A stretch of 63,123 nucleotides of DNA, taken from the NCBI GenBank assembly GCA_002381765.1, contig DFXX01000015.1, positions 1-63,123 on the forward strand, read 5' to 3'. This DNA is from Bacteriovoracaceae bacterium UBA4097. Its GTDB lineage: Bacteria; Bdellovibrionota; Bacteriovoracia; Bacteriovoracales; Bacteriovoracaceae. How positions within the stretch are numbered: the first letter of the stretch is position 1; the number at the start of each line of letters is the position of its first letter. The translations under genes and the position numbers were made by a program. The notes under the pieces are model-generated. The model saw only the letters and a program-made list of their open reading frames with translations. It searched no databases and was not told the origin of the DNA. Shown one piece after another: positions 1 through 9,800 of the stretch.

Positions 1-256
1 ACATAATCGCCCAGAAACAACAAAGTGTTAACAGATTGTTGATAGTTTTGACAGCATGATAAAGAAGACTTGAACTAGGAAACTTACTGAAGCATGCGGG
101 CTAAAACATATGATTTCAGGTAATGATTGTATTTAAAGCCTTAATCTCAATTTTAGCTATTGTTTATAGAAATAAAATAAAGCCCTATTTCTAGGCCTAC
201 ATAACCGATGATGGGAGTAATGGAATGATGAAAATGCAATTATCAATACAAATATT

Positions 257-300
257 AACCATTAAACAAACAAATCAGCTTGTTGTTTTGTTTAATGGTT
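257..300. terminator. Long perfect hairpin left of the IS element
   Basis: Fourteen bases at 257-270 (AACCATTAAACAAA) are exactly complementary to 287-300, with a 16-base loop. The hairpin ends just before the IS3 element. It may be the terminator of a gene further left or a remnant of an older insertion. I see no supported gene in 1-302. The 11-mer TAATGGAATGA at 218-228 matches the outer right end of the IS in inverted orientation. Confidence 0.5.
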
Positions 301-345
301 ATTAGAGTGCGCCCTTCTGATCAGACACCGATCACCAGACTTTCG

Positions 346-825
346 ATGCAGCCTCGATTGGCCAACTTAGTTCGCTTTCATGTAGATGAAGCACCTAGAA
401 GGACAATTTATGGAAGTATTCACCCCGCCACCCTACAGAGAGGCCGTCCCCATGGACGCCCCGCCAAATTAACCCCTGAAGCTAGGCTCGCTGTCGCTCA
501 AACAGTAATTTCCAAAGAGATGACTTATCGAGAAGCCGCTAAAGCCTATGGGATCTCAGCTGGAGCTGTTGGAGCTTGTGTCCGACTTCACAAGAAGGAA
601 GGATCCAAAACCAAAGTAAATGCCCGTGTTAATGCTTACAACAAAGCAGCAGATGAATATCGACATCAGGCCCACGTCAAAGAATTGAAGCAGGAGATTG
701 CAGATCTCTACCTTCAAGTCCAGATGCTAAAAAAAATTGTCAGCAAATCACTACTGATCAAAAAGTCCAATGGGTCCGTGATAACCACAGACAACTTGGA
801 TCAGTTGCAAAAGGATGTCGAATGA
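346..825 (+). CDS. IS3 transposase OrfA (DNA-binding subunit)
   Basis: This is the regulatory and DNA-binding subunit of an IS3 transposase. The middle of the protein holds a helix-turn-helix of the kind REAAKAYGISAGAVGACVR. It is followed by a heptad-like leucine-zipper stretch (VKELKQEIADLYLQVQMLKK) that normally pairs OrfA with OrfAB. The frame is open from 280, but codons before about 303 lie outside the inverted repeat and inside a hairpin, so I place the start at ATG 346, giving 159 residues. The stop overlaps the orfB start (ATGA at 822-825). A run of eight A at 729-736, and CAAAAAG at 759-765, are candidate -1 slippery sites, after which the frame of orfB is open. Confidence 0.8.
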   Translation: MQPRLANLVRFHVDEAPRRTIYGSIHPATLQRGRPHGRPAKLTPEARLAVAQTVISKEMTYREAAKAYGISAGAVGACVRLHKKEGSKTKVNARVNAYNKAADEYRHQAHVKELKQEIADLYLQVQMLKKIVSKSLLIKKSNGSVITTDNLDQLQKDVE

Positions 826-1661
826 TAGGCATCTCTCGAGCTACTTACTATCACAAACCTTCAAGGAAAGAGCGCCAATTAGAGAATGACTTAGAGCTTA
901 GAGACGTCATTGAGAACATCCATCTCGAAGTTCCAGGTTATGGATACAGAAGGATCCATGAGCATCTTCTTCGAGAGGGAAAACGGGTAAACTGTAAGCG
1001 AATCCGAAGAGTAATGAAGGAGCACTCTCTTTTGGCCTGTGTTTACAAATTAATGCGGGCCCGTGGCTCTCAAGCAGGCGTTAAGCTCTATCATCCTAAC
1101 TTGATCAAGGGTCTGAAGGTCAATGGTCCAAATCAAGTCTGGGCCACCGACTTCACTTACATAAGACTTGAATCAGAGTATGCTTACCTGAATGCCATCA
1201 TCGATGTTTACACAAGGAAGATCGTTGGCTGGGCTATCTCAAGAGACTTGAGCCATAAGTTTTGTATGGACGCCTTAAAGATCGCGATTCAGAACTATAA
1301 TCCTCCGGAAGGGGTTATTCATCACTCAGATCGTGGGGTTCAGTACAGCTGCATCGACTATATTGAGTTTTTGAACCATCACAAGTTCCAAATCTCTATG
1401 TCTAGACTTGCGACTCCTGAGGATAATGCCTACATCGAATCCTTCTTTAAGACTTTAAAAAAGGAAGAGGTCTATTTTAAGGGCTATAGAACAATGAAAG
1501 ATGTGATTCTGAATTTGCCAAAATTTATCGATGAGGTTTATAACAAGAAGAGACTTCATTCAGGCCTGGGGTACAAGACCCCAAGCGAGTTTGAAGATGA
1601 AGTTTTAAAAATTAACCCAGCCGACCGACCTGTATTGAAAATTTGGGGCAAGGCTGTCTGA
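822..1661 (+). CDS. IS3 transposase OrfB (DDE catalytic subunit)
   Basis: This is the catalytic half of the transposase, which cuts and joins the IS ends. An HTH_21-like segment (GYGYRRIHEHLL, residues 40-50) precedes the rve-type integrase core. The acidic triad is intact: D110 (WATDFTY), D170 (HHSDRG) and E206 (YIESFF). The spacing is D-x59-D-x35-E, the standard IS3 DD(35)E arrangement. Without frameshifting it would begin at ATG 822. Its frame is open upstream to about 729 and still reads like OrfB (WVRDNHRQLGSVAKGCRMIG). The natural product is therefore probably an OrfAB fusion made by -1 frameshifting. Confidence 0.9.
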   Translation: MIGISRATYYHKPSRKERQLENDLELRDVIENIHLEVPGYGYRRIHEHLLREGKRVNCKRIRRVMKEHSLLACVYKLMRARGSQAGVKLYHPNLIKGLKVNGPNQVWATDFTYIRLESEYAYLNAIIDVYTRKIVGWAISRDLSHKFCMDALKIAIQNYNPPEGVIHHSDRGVQYSCIDYIEFLNHHKFQISMSRLATPEDNAYIESFFKTLKKEEVYFKGYRTMKDVILNLPKFIDEVYNKKRLHSGLGYKTPSEFEDEVLKINPADRPVLKIWGKAV

Positions 1662-1748
1662 TCTCAAGGGCTCATTCCATTATATTTATTTAAGAAGGCC
1701 TGTTTTCGTATTGCTTGCCAAATTTGTTCTAAGGCCTGATAGCTAATC

Positions 1749-2109
1749 TTACTTAACTATCTGGTAGTCACTCTCAAATGAAACTGAGTCATTTAAAATT
1801 TTAGGTGTAAGCCTTACTTCACAAAAGAATGTACGAGTAGCCTTCCCTGGATTTTCGCATTCTAGCCTGATGATTTGATCATATAAACTAGCCTTTTTAT
1901 AGTTCTTATTAGCCTTTATATAACTGACAGTGGTTTATCCTGGATAAATGTGAGCATTCACTTACAATTTTAACTTTGTTATAACATTCATTAAGGGTGT
2001 CGTATTTTATAGAGGTATCAAAATTTTCTGACAAATGATAATTTGGGCCCGGATCCGCAAATGAAATAGAGCTTATTGAAAATACAGTAATCCAAAATTT
2101 AAAAAACAT
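1749..2109 (-). pseudogene. Frameshifted small secreted protein
   Basis: The first 66 codons (from 2109) encode a signal peptide (FFKFWITVFSISSISFA) and a short Cys-containing mature part, ending at a stop at 1909. A different frame continues straight on with plausible coding sequence (YIKANKNYKKASLYDQIIRL, then a stretch with CENPG and FFCEV) to a stop at 1749. Joined at the TATATAAA near 1920, the two parts give one secreted protein of about 118 residues with several cysteines. I recognise no family. It lies 70 bp from the right end of the IS3 element. It could be a decayed gene or a sequencing error. Confidence 0.55.
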
Positions 2110-2499
2110 CGTTTGTTTCTCCTTTAAAAAAATAAAGTTTAATTAACCAAATTGACTAAAGATTTCTGAAGGCTTTGCCACATTACTGCCAAAAGCTCCT
2201 TTCCAGTGCATAAAATACATGAACAACAGCGATCAGTTTGGAGGCTGATGATCATGAAAACTTCCAGCATCTATAGTTTCCTTTAAAGATAATTAGATGA
2301 CTGATATTTGATAAAAAAATATTAGAAATCATAACTTACTAACACTAATTTTTCTTACAATCGGACTTTAGGAAATTTAACTAAATTGAGATTTCCAGCA
2401 TAAGTCTTCTCAAAAAATAATGTGTAAACAGACCTTTTTTAGTTGATATAAAGGCATCGGCGAATTTTAGACAATATTTTACTCAAGAAATCTTAACTT
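2110..2499. other. AT-rich intergenic stretch
   Basis: I find no supported gene here. It contains one copy of TTGCCACATT at 2175-2184. The same motif recurs at 2500, 16223 and 24466, always near ssrA-like att copies. The stretch may be the decayed end of a further island that continues to the left. Confidence 0.4.
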
Positions 2500-2562
2500 T
2501 TGCCACATTTTGAGCACAGGCCTTTTGGGCGTGAAAAAAAATGAATAATTTCGATTAGTTTG
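2500..2562. repeat. Island-end repeat, copy 1
   Basis: TTGCCACATTT (2500-2510), an imperfect hairpin around GGCCTTTTGGGC, and an exact AATTTCGATTAGTTTGGG (2545-2562) recur in the same order at 24466-24535. In both places they sit just left of an ssrA-like att copy. They look like the conserved end of one integrase family's element: arm-type binding sites or an excisive end. The motif is seen; the function is inferred. Confidence 0.6.
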
Positions 2563-2578
2563 GGTGTTACCATATATT

Positions 2579-2590
2579 TGGTGGAGGTGG
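2579..2590 (-). repeat. att-like copy of the ssrA 3' end
   Basis: TGGTGGAGGTGG is identical to the last 12 bases of the tmRNA gene (44481-44492), in the same orientation. This is the leftmost visible att copy and would be the outer end of island A. Confidence 0.65.
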
Positions 2591-2649
2591 CGCACTCCAG
2601 ATAAGCTCTTAGAATTCTGGGCCAATTCAAGCCAACATACTACAAATAA

Positions 2650-3888
2650 CTACAACGACTCTTTTTGGCTCTCCAGTTTAATCTGTGCCCTAGAGTGCTC
2701 AGGGTTCTCTTTAAAGAATTCGAATAAATACTTATATAACCTCTTTTGTATGTTGAATGGCAAACCCTCGTAATACCAAACCGGGAAATCTCCACGATTT
2801 AGTCTAGGATCGTGTCTTAAAATTGGCGTCCAAAATAAATAAAAAAGAGGTTTCGAGTGCACACTAAATTCTTTATCCTCTTTCAAAATCCTTTCCAGCG
2901 AATACCTCAAATAACCACAAATAAGATCAGCTAGTTTTAAAACAGGACTCTCAACAGGATCGGAAAATTTTAGTTTTATATCCATAAAATTGCCAAATAT
3001 CATTGATTCTTTATGTGAAACTTTAAACGCATGAAAACGCATCGATTCAATTGCAGAGACTGAGTCGTGATAGTTTTTTGAATAATGAATTTGCTCATCA
3101 TGTATGATGGTTGCCTTTGGAACTTTCTTTTTGAAGAACTCCTGCCTTATTTGATTATAGTGAGTTTTAAAGACTAATACATTCACAGATGCTTTCTTAC
3201 GATCTTCATCGTTAGAGTAAAAACTATAGCCATAGTCTCTATCCCCAGCGCTTAACAACTTACTCAACTCTACAAAACCATTATTTGCCAAAGTTTTACA
3301 AAGATTTTGAATTGCAATATTAAAACTGTCTTTTGATGGTACTTTCCCTCTAGAAGTATTGAACAACGCTAAAGACTCCTCATCAATATTTTCATAGATC
3401 TGATTTGCCCACTCAACTTTCTTATCTCCATCGTAATATAAATCCTCTGTCACTTCAGAGTTGTAATCAAAATCCAGTAAAGACTCTATGATTGTAAATG
3501 CGATTGCATATTTTTTATCAACGAATGCGTAAGTGGGAGATATTATAAAATTTTTGATTTCTTGATACAATTCACTGAAGACTTCAAATCCGTTATTGTT
3601 ATTGAAAATATCAGATTTTATTTCTTTTTGATTATTCTTTTTATGCTTATTCTCCCAATCTAGGTATGCCTTCTCTAGCTGCTTAACTTTATTTGTCTGA
3701 ACAACAACACCGGCCTGTATGAAGAAAGGCTGAACTGTATCAATGTAATTTATTCCACTGGCACCGCTTTCATCTAAAAAAATTGTTATATCATTAAACA
3801 TCGTAGCAATTTTAACTCTGTGCCTCTTCTTTTTATCTTCAGCCTTAACCTTTTTAGATTTTCTTCTTTCTTTATTATTCTTACCCAC
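2650..3888 (-). CDS. DUF3800 domain protein (island A)
   Basis: A 412-residue protein whose first 25 residues are very basic (KKxK stretches). The DUF3800 signature follows: an N-terminal FLDESG motif (about residues 36-42) and a late LADLICGYLRY segment. DUF3800 proteins have an RNase H-like fold and are frequent in prokaryotic defence neighbourhoods; their activity is poorly known. The start is a GTG at 3888 behind AAAGGTGG. It is the last gene of the five-gene cassette and ends only 60 bp from the att copy at 2579. The basic N-terminus suggests nucleic-acid contact, which is inference. Confidence 0.75.
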   Translation of the reverse strand: MGKNNKERRKSKKVKAEDKKKRHRVKIATMFNDITIFLDESGASGINYIDTVQPFFIQAGVVVQTNKVKQLEKAYLDWENKHKKNNQKEIKSDIFNNNNGFEVFSELYQEIKNFIISPTYAFVDKKYAIAFTIIESLLDFDYNSEVTEDLYYDGDKKVEWANQIYENIDEESLALFNTSRGKVPSKDSFNIAIQNLCKTLANNGFVELSKLLSAGDRDYGYSFYSNDEDRKKASVNVLVFKTHYNQIRQEFFKKKVPKATIIHDEQIHYSKNYHDSVSAIESMRFHAFKVSHKESMIFGNFMDIKLKFSDPVESPVLKLADLICGYLRYSLERILKEDKEFSVHSKPLFYLFWTPILRHDPRLNRGDFPVWYYEGLPFNIQKRLYKYLFEFFKENPEHSRAQIKLESQKESL

Positions 3889-3935
3889 AGAAAACCACCT
3901 TTAAAATAGAATATGGAAGCCCTAAAGCGACAAGC

Positions 3936-4703
3936 TCAACGAAACGGATCAATAAATTTCTTTTCCCATTCACGTCGCTTTCTTTTGTTCTCATTCTCTA
4001 TAGCTATTTTTTCATCTATGGACTTGATTACTTCATCTTTAAGCTTATGAGCTTTTTGAATAAAGGGCTTCATTCCTCCCCTCGACTTTGCCATTAATAC
4101 AAAATCTTCAACTTGCAATTCGCAAAGCAAATCACACTTATCCACGCTGATTAGATAAAAGATCCTTTTTCGACCGTCAGAGCTATTATCTTTAAAGTCT
4201 ATGAAGATATGGCTAGCTAGTTTTTTCCATTTATTACAAACTCGCAATCCCATACTTGTTACGTCGACAATTCCTTCACAAGTGATCAACCCCGAAAATC
4301 TTATACTTTTTTCTAGATCTAAAACTGAGCGACATCCGTTAACCACCCATACTAGATTTTTATAAAAGAGATTTCTTGATTCAACTTCTTCTATGGATAT
4401 TGCGGAGTTTTGAAATTCGATAAAAAAACCATCTGGTCTTTTTATATCTGCAATATGTTTTACTCCGTTCTCGTCCTTGCTTGGTACTTCTCGCCAATCT
4501 TCAGGGAACAAATTCTTCCAACCTCTATGCCACTCAGTTTCATTTTCCCACCAAGGATCGCAATGTCTCTTCCCTTTATGGGCCCAATGATGGAGCTTTA
4601 CATCCCCACACTTAGCAATCATCTCACTTCCACAGGAAATACATTTGCCTTTCAATTGCTTTTGAGGCATAGTTTTTTTTCCTTCTATAATTGCGTAATT
4701 CAT
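3936..4703 (-). CDS. CoiA-like nuclease-fold protein with zinc ribbon
   Basis: A 255-residue protein resembling the competence protein CoiA family. The N-terminus has a zinc-binding pattern (C21-x2-C24, then H38/H39 and the WAH at 40-42). A PD-(D/E)xK-type nuclease core follows: HRGWK at 59-63, HIADI with D86, and EFQNS with E96 and Q98, a usual CoiA arrangement (D...ExQ). The C-terminus is lysine-rich. The start ATG at 4703 follows CAGGAGTTAG, a good ribosome site. CoiA helps process DNA taken up in Gram-positive competence, but relatives in defence islands probably act as effector nucleases. That role is inferred here from its position between a DUF3800 gene and a membrane coiled-coil gene. 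Confidence 0.7.
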   Translation of the reverse strand: MNYAIIEGKKTMPQKQLKGKCISCGSEMIAKCGDVKLHHWAHKGKRHCDPWWENETEWHRGWKNLFPEDWREVPSKDENGVKHIADIKRPDGFFIEFQNSAISIEEVESRNLFYKNLVWVVNGCRSVLDLEKSIRFSGLITCEGIVDVTSMGLRVCNKWKKLASHIFIDFKDNSSDGRKRIFYLISVDKCDLLCELQVEDFVLMAKSRGGMKPFIQKAHKLKDEVIKSIDEKIAIENENKRKRREWEKKFIDPFR

Positions 4704-4736
4704 CTAACTCCTGTTTCCCATTCAACTAAGATTTAG

Positions 4737-5780
4737 TCACTTCTGAGAGACAGGCTTAGTCCGGGCTTTAAGCCTCGCAATTTCGTCAGCACTTTCATTA
4801 AGTTTTTTTTCGTACTCTGTTGCTTTCTGCTTGAAAAGTTTACTTTCTTGAGCCGATGCAATCTGCAGAGAACTTAACTCCTCCTTGAGTTTGGCCTGAC
4901 CATTTTCCCATTGCTTCGACTTTATCATTAGCTCTTCGAGTTCTCGCTCGAGGCTCCATTTCTCTGAATAATTAGTGTACTGGTCAGCTACAATGGTCAG
5001 AGCTACAGCAAAGAAAATTACTGCGATCTGAAACCAAGTTGTCCATTTAGCTGTCTGTTTTTGATAATAAGCTGCATCAACCTGTGATTGGTTAAGGGTG
5101 AAATCGATTAGCTTTTGCCGACTTTCTTCTCTTTGTTTTACCCATAGTTCTATTGAATCAATCGTTTTCCTGCATACGTTTGCGAGTTCATTCATTTTCA
5201 CTTCGAAGGGCTTTAAAACTATAGAAATTTCTTTCGGTTCACCGGCAAGAACTTCACCAGTTTTTAAATCTTTTATGCTTGGCATCGCTATAAAATGGTA
5301 CTTAAAAGGGTCATCCTTGGTATTAACGATAGAGTCAAACATAAACCTTGCTTCACTTAAAAAGGGGCCCATCATTTTAGGTTTAGGATCAGCGACAAAT
5401 TCTCCATACGTTTTTAGAAAAAGGTCAATAGGAGTTAAGTATGAGTCGACTAACGATTTTTTTACTGCTGAAAGATATCCTTCACCAACTTTAGGTTCAG
5501 CCTCTGCAATATTGAAATTCATTGGGTTCAAAATTGGTCTAAGTCGTGTATCCAAGTCACGGGCCAGATTTGGGTGATCACAAAGGCTTTGGAAGTGAAC
5601 AATAATCGACTTTATGTACTTCATTCTGTCCCAAATCTCAGAAATAAAAAATTCCTTATCCCATGAGGTTAGGTCAGCACTGGAAAAGTTCTTCGCTAAT
5701 AACTTATAGCTTTCTTGGTCTTTCCATACTTCCCAAAGTCTTTCTTGCTTTTTCTTATCGAATGGATTCTCAACACTCAT
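4737..5780 (-). CDS. Membrane-anchored coiled-coil protein, unknown
   Basis: I do not recognise this 347-residue protein. Residues 1-240 look like a soluble helical domain. One membrane segment follows (WFQIAVIFFAVALTIVA, about 248-264), then a charged coiled coil (about 275-335) rich in Glu and Lys. It starts within TAATG directly after the 340-residue gene, so the two are translationally coupled. Its place inside the cassette suggests a membrane-bound sensor or effector partner of the STAND protein. No enzymatic motif is visible. Confidence 0.6.
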   Translation of the reverse strand: MSVENPFDKKKQERLWEVWKDQESYKLLAKNFSSADLTSWDKEFFISEIWDRMKYIKSIIVHFQSLCDHPNLARDLDTRLRPILNPMNFNIAEAEPKVGEGYLSAVKKSLVDSYLTPIDLFLKTYGEFVADPKPKMMGPFLSEARFMFDSIVNTKDDPFKYHFIAMPSIKDLKTGEVLAGEPKEISIVLKPFEVKMNELANVCRKTIDSIELWVKQREESRQKLIDFTLNQSQVDAAYYQKQTAKWTTWFQIAVIFFAVALTIVADQYTNYSEKWSLERELEELMIKSKQWENGQAKLKEELSSLQIASAQESKLFKQKATEYEKKLNESADEIARLKARTKPVSQK

Positions 5781-6802
5781 TACAATACCTCTTCATTACG
5801 AGCTTGAACTTTTCTTGCATGAGCAACAATCGTCTTCACACAATCAAGAAGCTCTAAAACATCACTGTCGCGAATTACAACTCTTTGTCCGACTTTATAA
5901 CGGTCATCACCAGTCTTCTGAACATACTTGTCATCAACGAAACCTTCTCCATGAGCAAGAATATGCCTTTTTTGAAAAAGTAGAATCATGGTCTTAAGTC
6001 GATCTGCTCCAATCCAGCTCTCATAGCTCTCTCCGCAAAGCTCTTGCCATAACTTTGAACCATCATCAATCCTCTGGAATGTATTTGCCTGAACCTTTGC
6101 TTTTCCTGATTTCTTTAGATAAAGTGACTCCATCATTTTTTGAAATGCGACAACACAATCACTAATACCTGTTTCAAGCAAGGATCTACATGTAAGAGTA
6201 GCTTCATCCCTCCCACTTACCTGTTCCAATGCTTTCATCACTGCTGGTATATTATCAATTTTTGTTGCGACCTTTTTCATTGAATCATCGAAGGTTCTAT
6301 CAATTGAATTGTGCATGCAGGCAGGACAAAAGAATGCACTTCCTACAACCGCAAACCGCGTAAAACACTCACCACATTGAATCTTCAACTTCATTGCTTC
6401 CTGTGCTGATACAGGGATTATATTGTAATACTTGGGGCGACCACTCACGCTCATGGTCATCTTAATAAAACCGCCATTCATTTTTCGGTTAAATGACCTC
6501 GCTCCATCTGCTAGCCCTTGGTTTATTGCAGCCTTCACAACGCCTAATGCTTGCTCCTTTGCTGCTTCAAGTTGCTCTTTAGTCCACCACGAAGTGCTTG
6601 GAGCAGAATGCCCACAAAGGGGGCAATAGATTGCCTCGTCCTTACAAATATTTTTCCAATCATCCTCATGAATTTTAAATTGAAACAAACACTCCTTGCT
6701 CGGACACTCTCTATCAAGATACCCCTCTTCGTCTGTATTCACAGGCACCGAAACAGATGTTTCTTGAAGTTTTTTCATTTGCTTTATCAAACCTTCGAAC
6801 AT
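5780..6802 (-). CDS. Double zinc-ribbon protein with HEPN-like RxxxxH motif
   Basis: A 340-residue protein with two four-cysteine zinc sites: C33/C38 with C60/C63 (CPLCG), and C143/C146 (CGEC) with C159/C162 (CPAC). The C-terminal half is helical and carries R279-H-I-L-A-H284, matching the RxxxxH motif of HEPN ribonucleases. HEPN toxins cut RNA and are common in abortive-infection systems. Whether this domain is catalytic cannot be told from sequence alone. It sits between the STAND gene and the membrane coiled-coil gene on the same strand, 44 bp after the STAND stop. Confidence 0.55.
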   Translation of the reverse strand: MFEGLIKQMKKLQETSVSVPVNTDEEGYLDRECPSKECLFQFKIHEDDWKNICKDEAIYCPLCGHSAPSTSWWTKEQLEAAKEQALGVVKAAINQGLADGARSFNRKMNGGFIKMTMSVSGRPKYYNIIPVSAQEAMKLKIQCGECFTRFAVVGSAFFCPACMHNSIDRTFDDSMKKVATKIDNIPAVMKALEQVSGRDEATLTCRSLLETGISDCVVAFQKMMESLYLKKSGKAKVQANTFQRIDDGSKLWQELCGESYESWIGADRLKTMILLFQKRHILAHGEGFVDDKYVQKTGDDRYKVGQRVVIRDSDVLELLDCVKTIVAHARKVQARNEEVL

Positions 6803-6846
6803 AATTATCCATTCCTTGCTTTAAAAATCGGATGATTAAATATTTT

Positions 6847-9800
6847 TTAAAATCTACCAAAGACTTCTTCGTAAAATTCTTCTCTAGTTACTTGATCAAG
6901 TTTTCTTTGAGCATAACTCTGTAACTCTTCTGCAATACGGACGATTCTTTTATCTTTGCTGTTAGTGTAGGCTTTATAGCTATCTAGTCTTGATTTCCAT
7001 AAACTATTTCTCGAGCCTGACCATGTATAACTCTTTTGGAATGTCCCCTCGAAAACACTCTCCACTCCAATTCCTGAATCGAGAGCCATTTTTGCCATAA
7101 TCTCCCATTCATCAGATAAATGCCCTTCCAGAGGCGAGACCTTTACATATTCATCTGCTTCAGAGTCAATGAGTATTTTATAGAGATCAGGATCTTTCCC
7201 TATGACAAGTTTAATAATGTCTCTATTCTTTGTGACGAATGGAATTTTCTGCAAAAGTGCCTTTCTGCCCTCAAAGTCGAGCCCTTTCACACAATGCTTA
7301 ACCGTGTCTCGTACTTCGAAGCTAATCCATTCATTGCTAAGATTTGCTATAGTCCAATCCATTGCGAGAGCTGGCTCTGACTTCAAAATTTCCTTCAAAT
7401 CATGCGTGGGCTTTCTTATATCTAAAATCGCTGATTCCCACTCCTTTCTTAAACCTGGATATGTGAGCTTTTTTTCTAACCTGTGCCAGATTCCGCATGC
7501 AAATGCCCCTCGTATCTCTGATTTTGGGTGAGAAAGAACTCTTTTAACGTTCTCAATTGGAATGTTTTTACTAGGCCATAAGTGGTCTAGCCAAAAGCCA
7601 TCCTCTTTGACGAGGAATTCATTGACTAGTCCCCAAGTTTCATCAGAAACCCCTTCTGCAAAGATCAATTGTGTTAAGATCGAAATTCGATATTTTGATT
7701 CCTTATGCAAAGTAGCTTTAAGGTGTTCTTCCCATCTGTTTTCTTTTTTCTTGATGACTTCAGATAAGAACGATTCATAAATTCTTTCATGCACATCATA
7801 CTTAATGGCCGCTTTCGCCCAATCAAATGGGATAACTACTCTTTGAGCCAGAAGATTACCAAAGAACAAGCTATAGTCAGGCCAACTTATATCTGCTCTT
7901 TTTGCACTTCCCATCATCTGATGCAATAACTTCATCGACTCATCAGGATCCTTCAGACTCCACTTGTCTGCCAAGACCTCGACTCTCTTCTGCGCTTCCG
8001 CCTCTTTTATCTTATAATCATCCAATCCCCAATTCTCTATCGGATAAAGTGCCTGAAACTCTTCTGAAAGTTTTAAACTATGATTGATCTTAGAACGTTC
8101 TAACCTTTCAATCAGAATCCTTTTAAACCCTTCATCAGAAACATTAGGCGTAACTGACACAATATCATTTAGAAATTTTTCCTTATAACCTCTGACAACC
8201 TTTTTTATATTGTCTGGAACCTGAAGCATTCCTCTGCTGCTAGAACTTAGTTCCGACAACGAATTTAAAAGAAATATCGGATTCGTTATTAAACCTTCCG
8301 TATAAAACTCCAGAATTCCTTTCCAGAATGTAGGCAGTTTATTAATTAAAGTCATTGGCATCAGTCCATATGAAAACGTAACGGTTAAGCCTTTGCCGGG
8401 ATCAGTTTCATGGGACTCCCAAGAGAATCCGAGAAGATATGATGTTAATTGTTCAATTACGGAAGGATTACCTCCGGATTTTAGCCATTTTTTGGCTTCA
8501 ACAATAAAGCAATCTCTCCGACCAATTGTATTAACTCTGGCTGTGTCTGGTTGCTCAGAAAGCCAGAGTTCAACTTCCTTATATCCAACAGGCAAATTAG
8601 TTGAGTTGAAGTCCTGTAACTGAGCCTGGCTTAAGATCAAAGGCAAAGCAATTTCTGGTAGATAAAAAAGTGCAGGGTCAGAAAAACTTAAAATATCTCC
8701 TGGCCGAACTTCAATCAAGTATTTAGCAAAGTCTTTCCCTAACCAACCATAGGCTTCTAGGACGTCTTTGCTTGTGGTACCATCAATCAACCTATATAAG
8801 TTTTCAGGAGTCGTGTTTCCCCCTACTCGAATTGCTTGTGTGAGCTCGAACTTAAAATCATCTGCATTTTTAGGGATATTGATAAAAGATTGAAGCGGAA
8901 GAGATATTTTACCTGAAAAGAATTGATGTTTAATAAGGTTAAATCGAAGAATTTTCGGCTGCACAGAGATGATATTTTTTGATGTTTCTTCGATGATCCC
9001 AGCGTTCTGAAGGCTTGAGAGTTGTGACATCAAATCGAGTACAGGCTTCTTTAGCAATTCACTGATTTTTTCAAGCTCTACACCCGACTCTCCGCCTAGG
9101 GCCAAAATACTCAATAAAGGTAGTGCATCATGATCCTTTGAATTGACCGACTTAATCTTTGTTAATAGTGCATCTCCAAATACAACTTCGTTCACAAACC
9201 CATTCTTAATTTCGTGACACAAGAAACCTGCAAGTCCGGGTTTCCCTCTCGCTTGATCTACAATGCTTCTGATAACCATTTTATGAAAATTTGCATTTTC
9301 TTCTTTAATCAAAGAAACAATCATATCTCTGCTTAATGGTCTAAGTTCGATGATCCTATCATTTTGTACCCTCAAAAGTTGACTTAGACCTTCCTTTGAA
9401 CTTGGCCACGTATCGAGTGCTAACCGAAACTCCAATCCCGTCTCTCTTTTAAACGTTAAGACTCTTTCTACCAGTTCTGGCTTTGCGTGAGCATCGTCAA
9501 TCAATAAATATTTTGGTTGCTTCAGTCGAATTGCACTCGCAATCGCATTAATATCGTCAGTAATAATAAAGTAGGCTTCGTTATTCTTTGCCAACTCTCT
9601 CAGTAAGTGTGTCTTGCCTGATCCTGGCTGGCCAACAATGATAAAATCCACCCCTGCATCCACAAATGAGTAAACTTTTTTAATTTCTTCATCTCTTCCT
9701 ATTGTTTTAGGGATACTTACAAATCTATGATTCTGAGGAAGTGGAGAGAGTGCCGGATAATCCAGAGGGATATTTAGAAGACTCTGACAAAGATGAGGAA

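Larger units (their letters stand above)
303..1679 (+). mobile_element. IS3-family insertion sequence
   Basis: A two-ORF IS3-type element (orfA 346-825, orfB 822-1661) is bounded by imperfect inverted repeats. The left end reads TGCGCCCTTCTGATCAGACA (308-327). The complement of the right end reads TGAGCCCTTGAGATCAGACA (1674-1655). Weaker similarity runs outward to 303 and 1679. I see no clear 3-4 bp target duplication, so the exact ends are uncertain and the left end may have decayed. Both ORFs and the DDE triad are intact, so the transposase looks functional. Confidence 0.85.
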
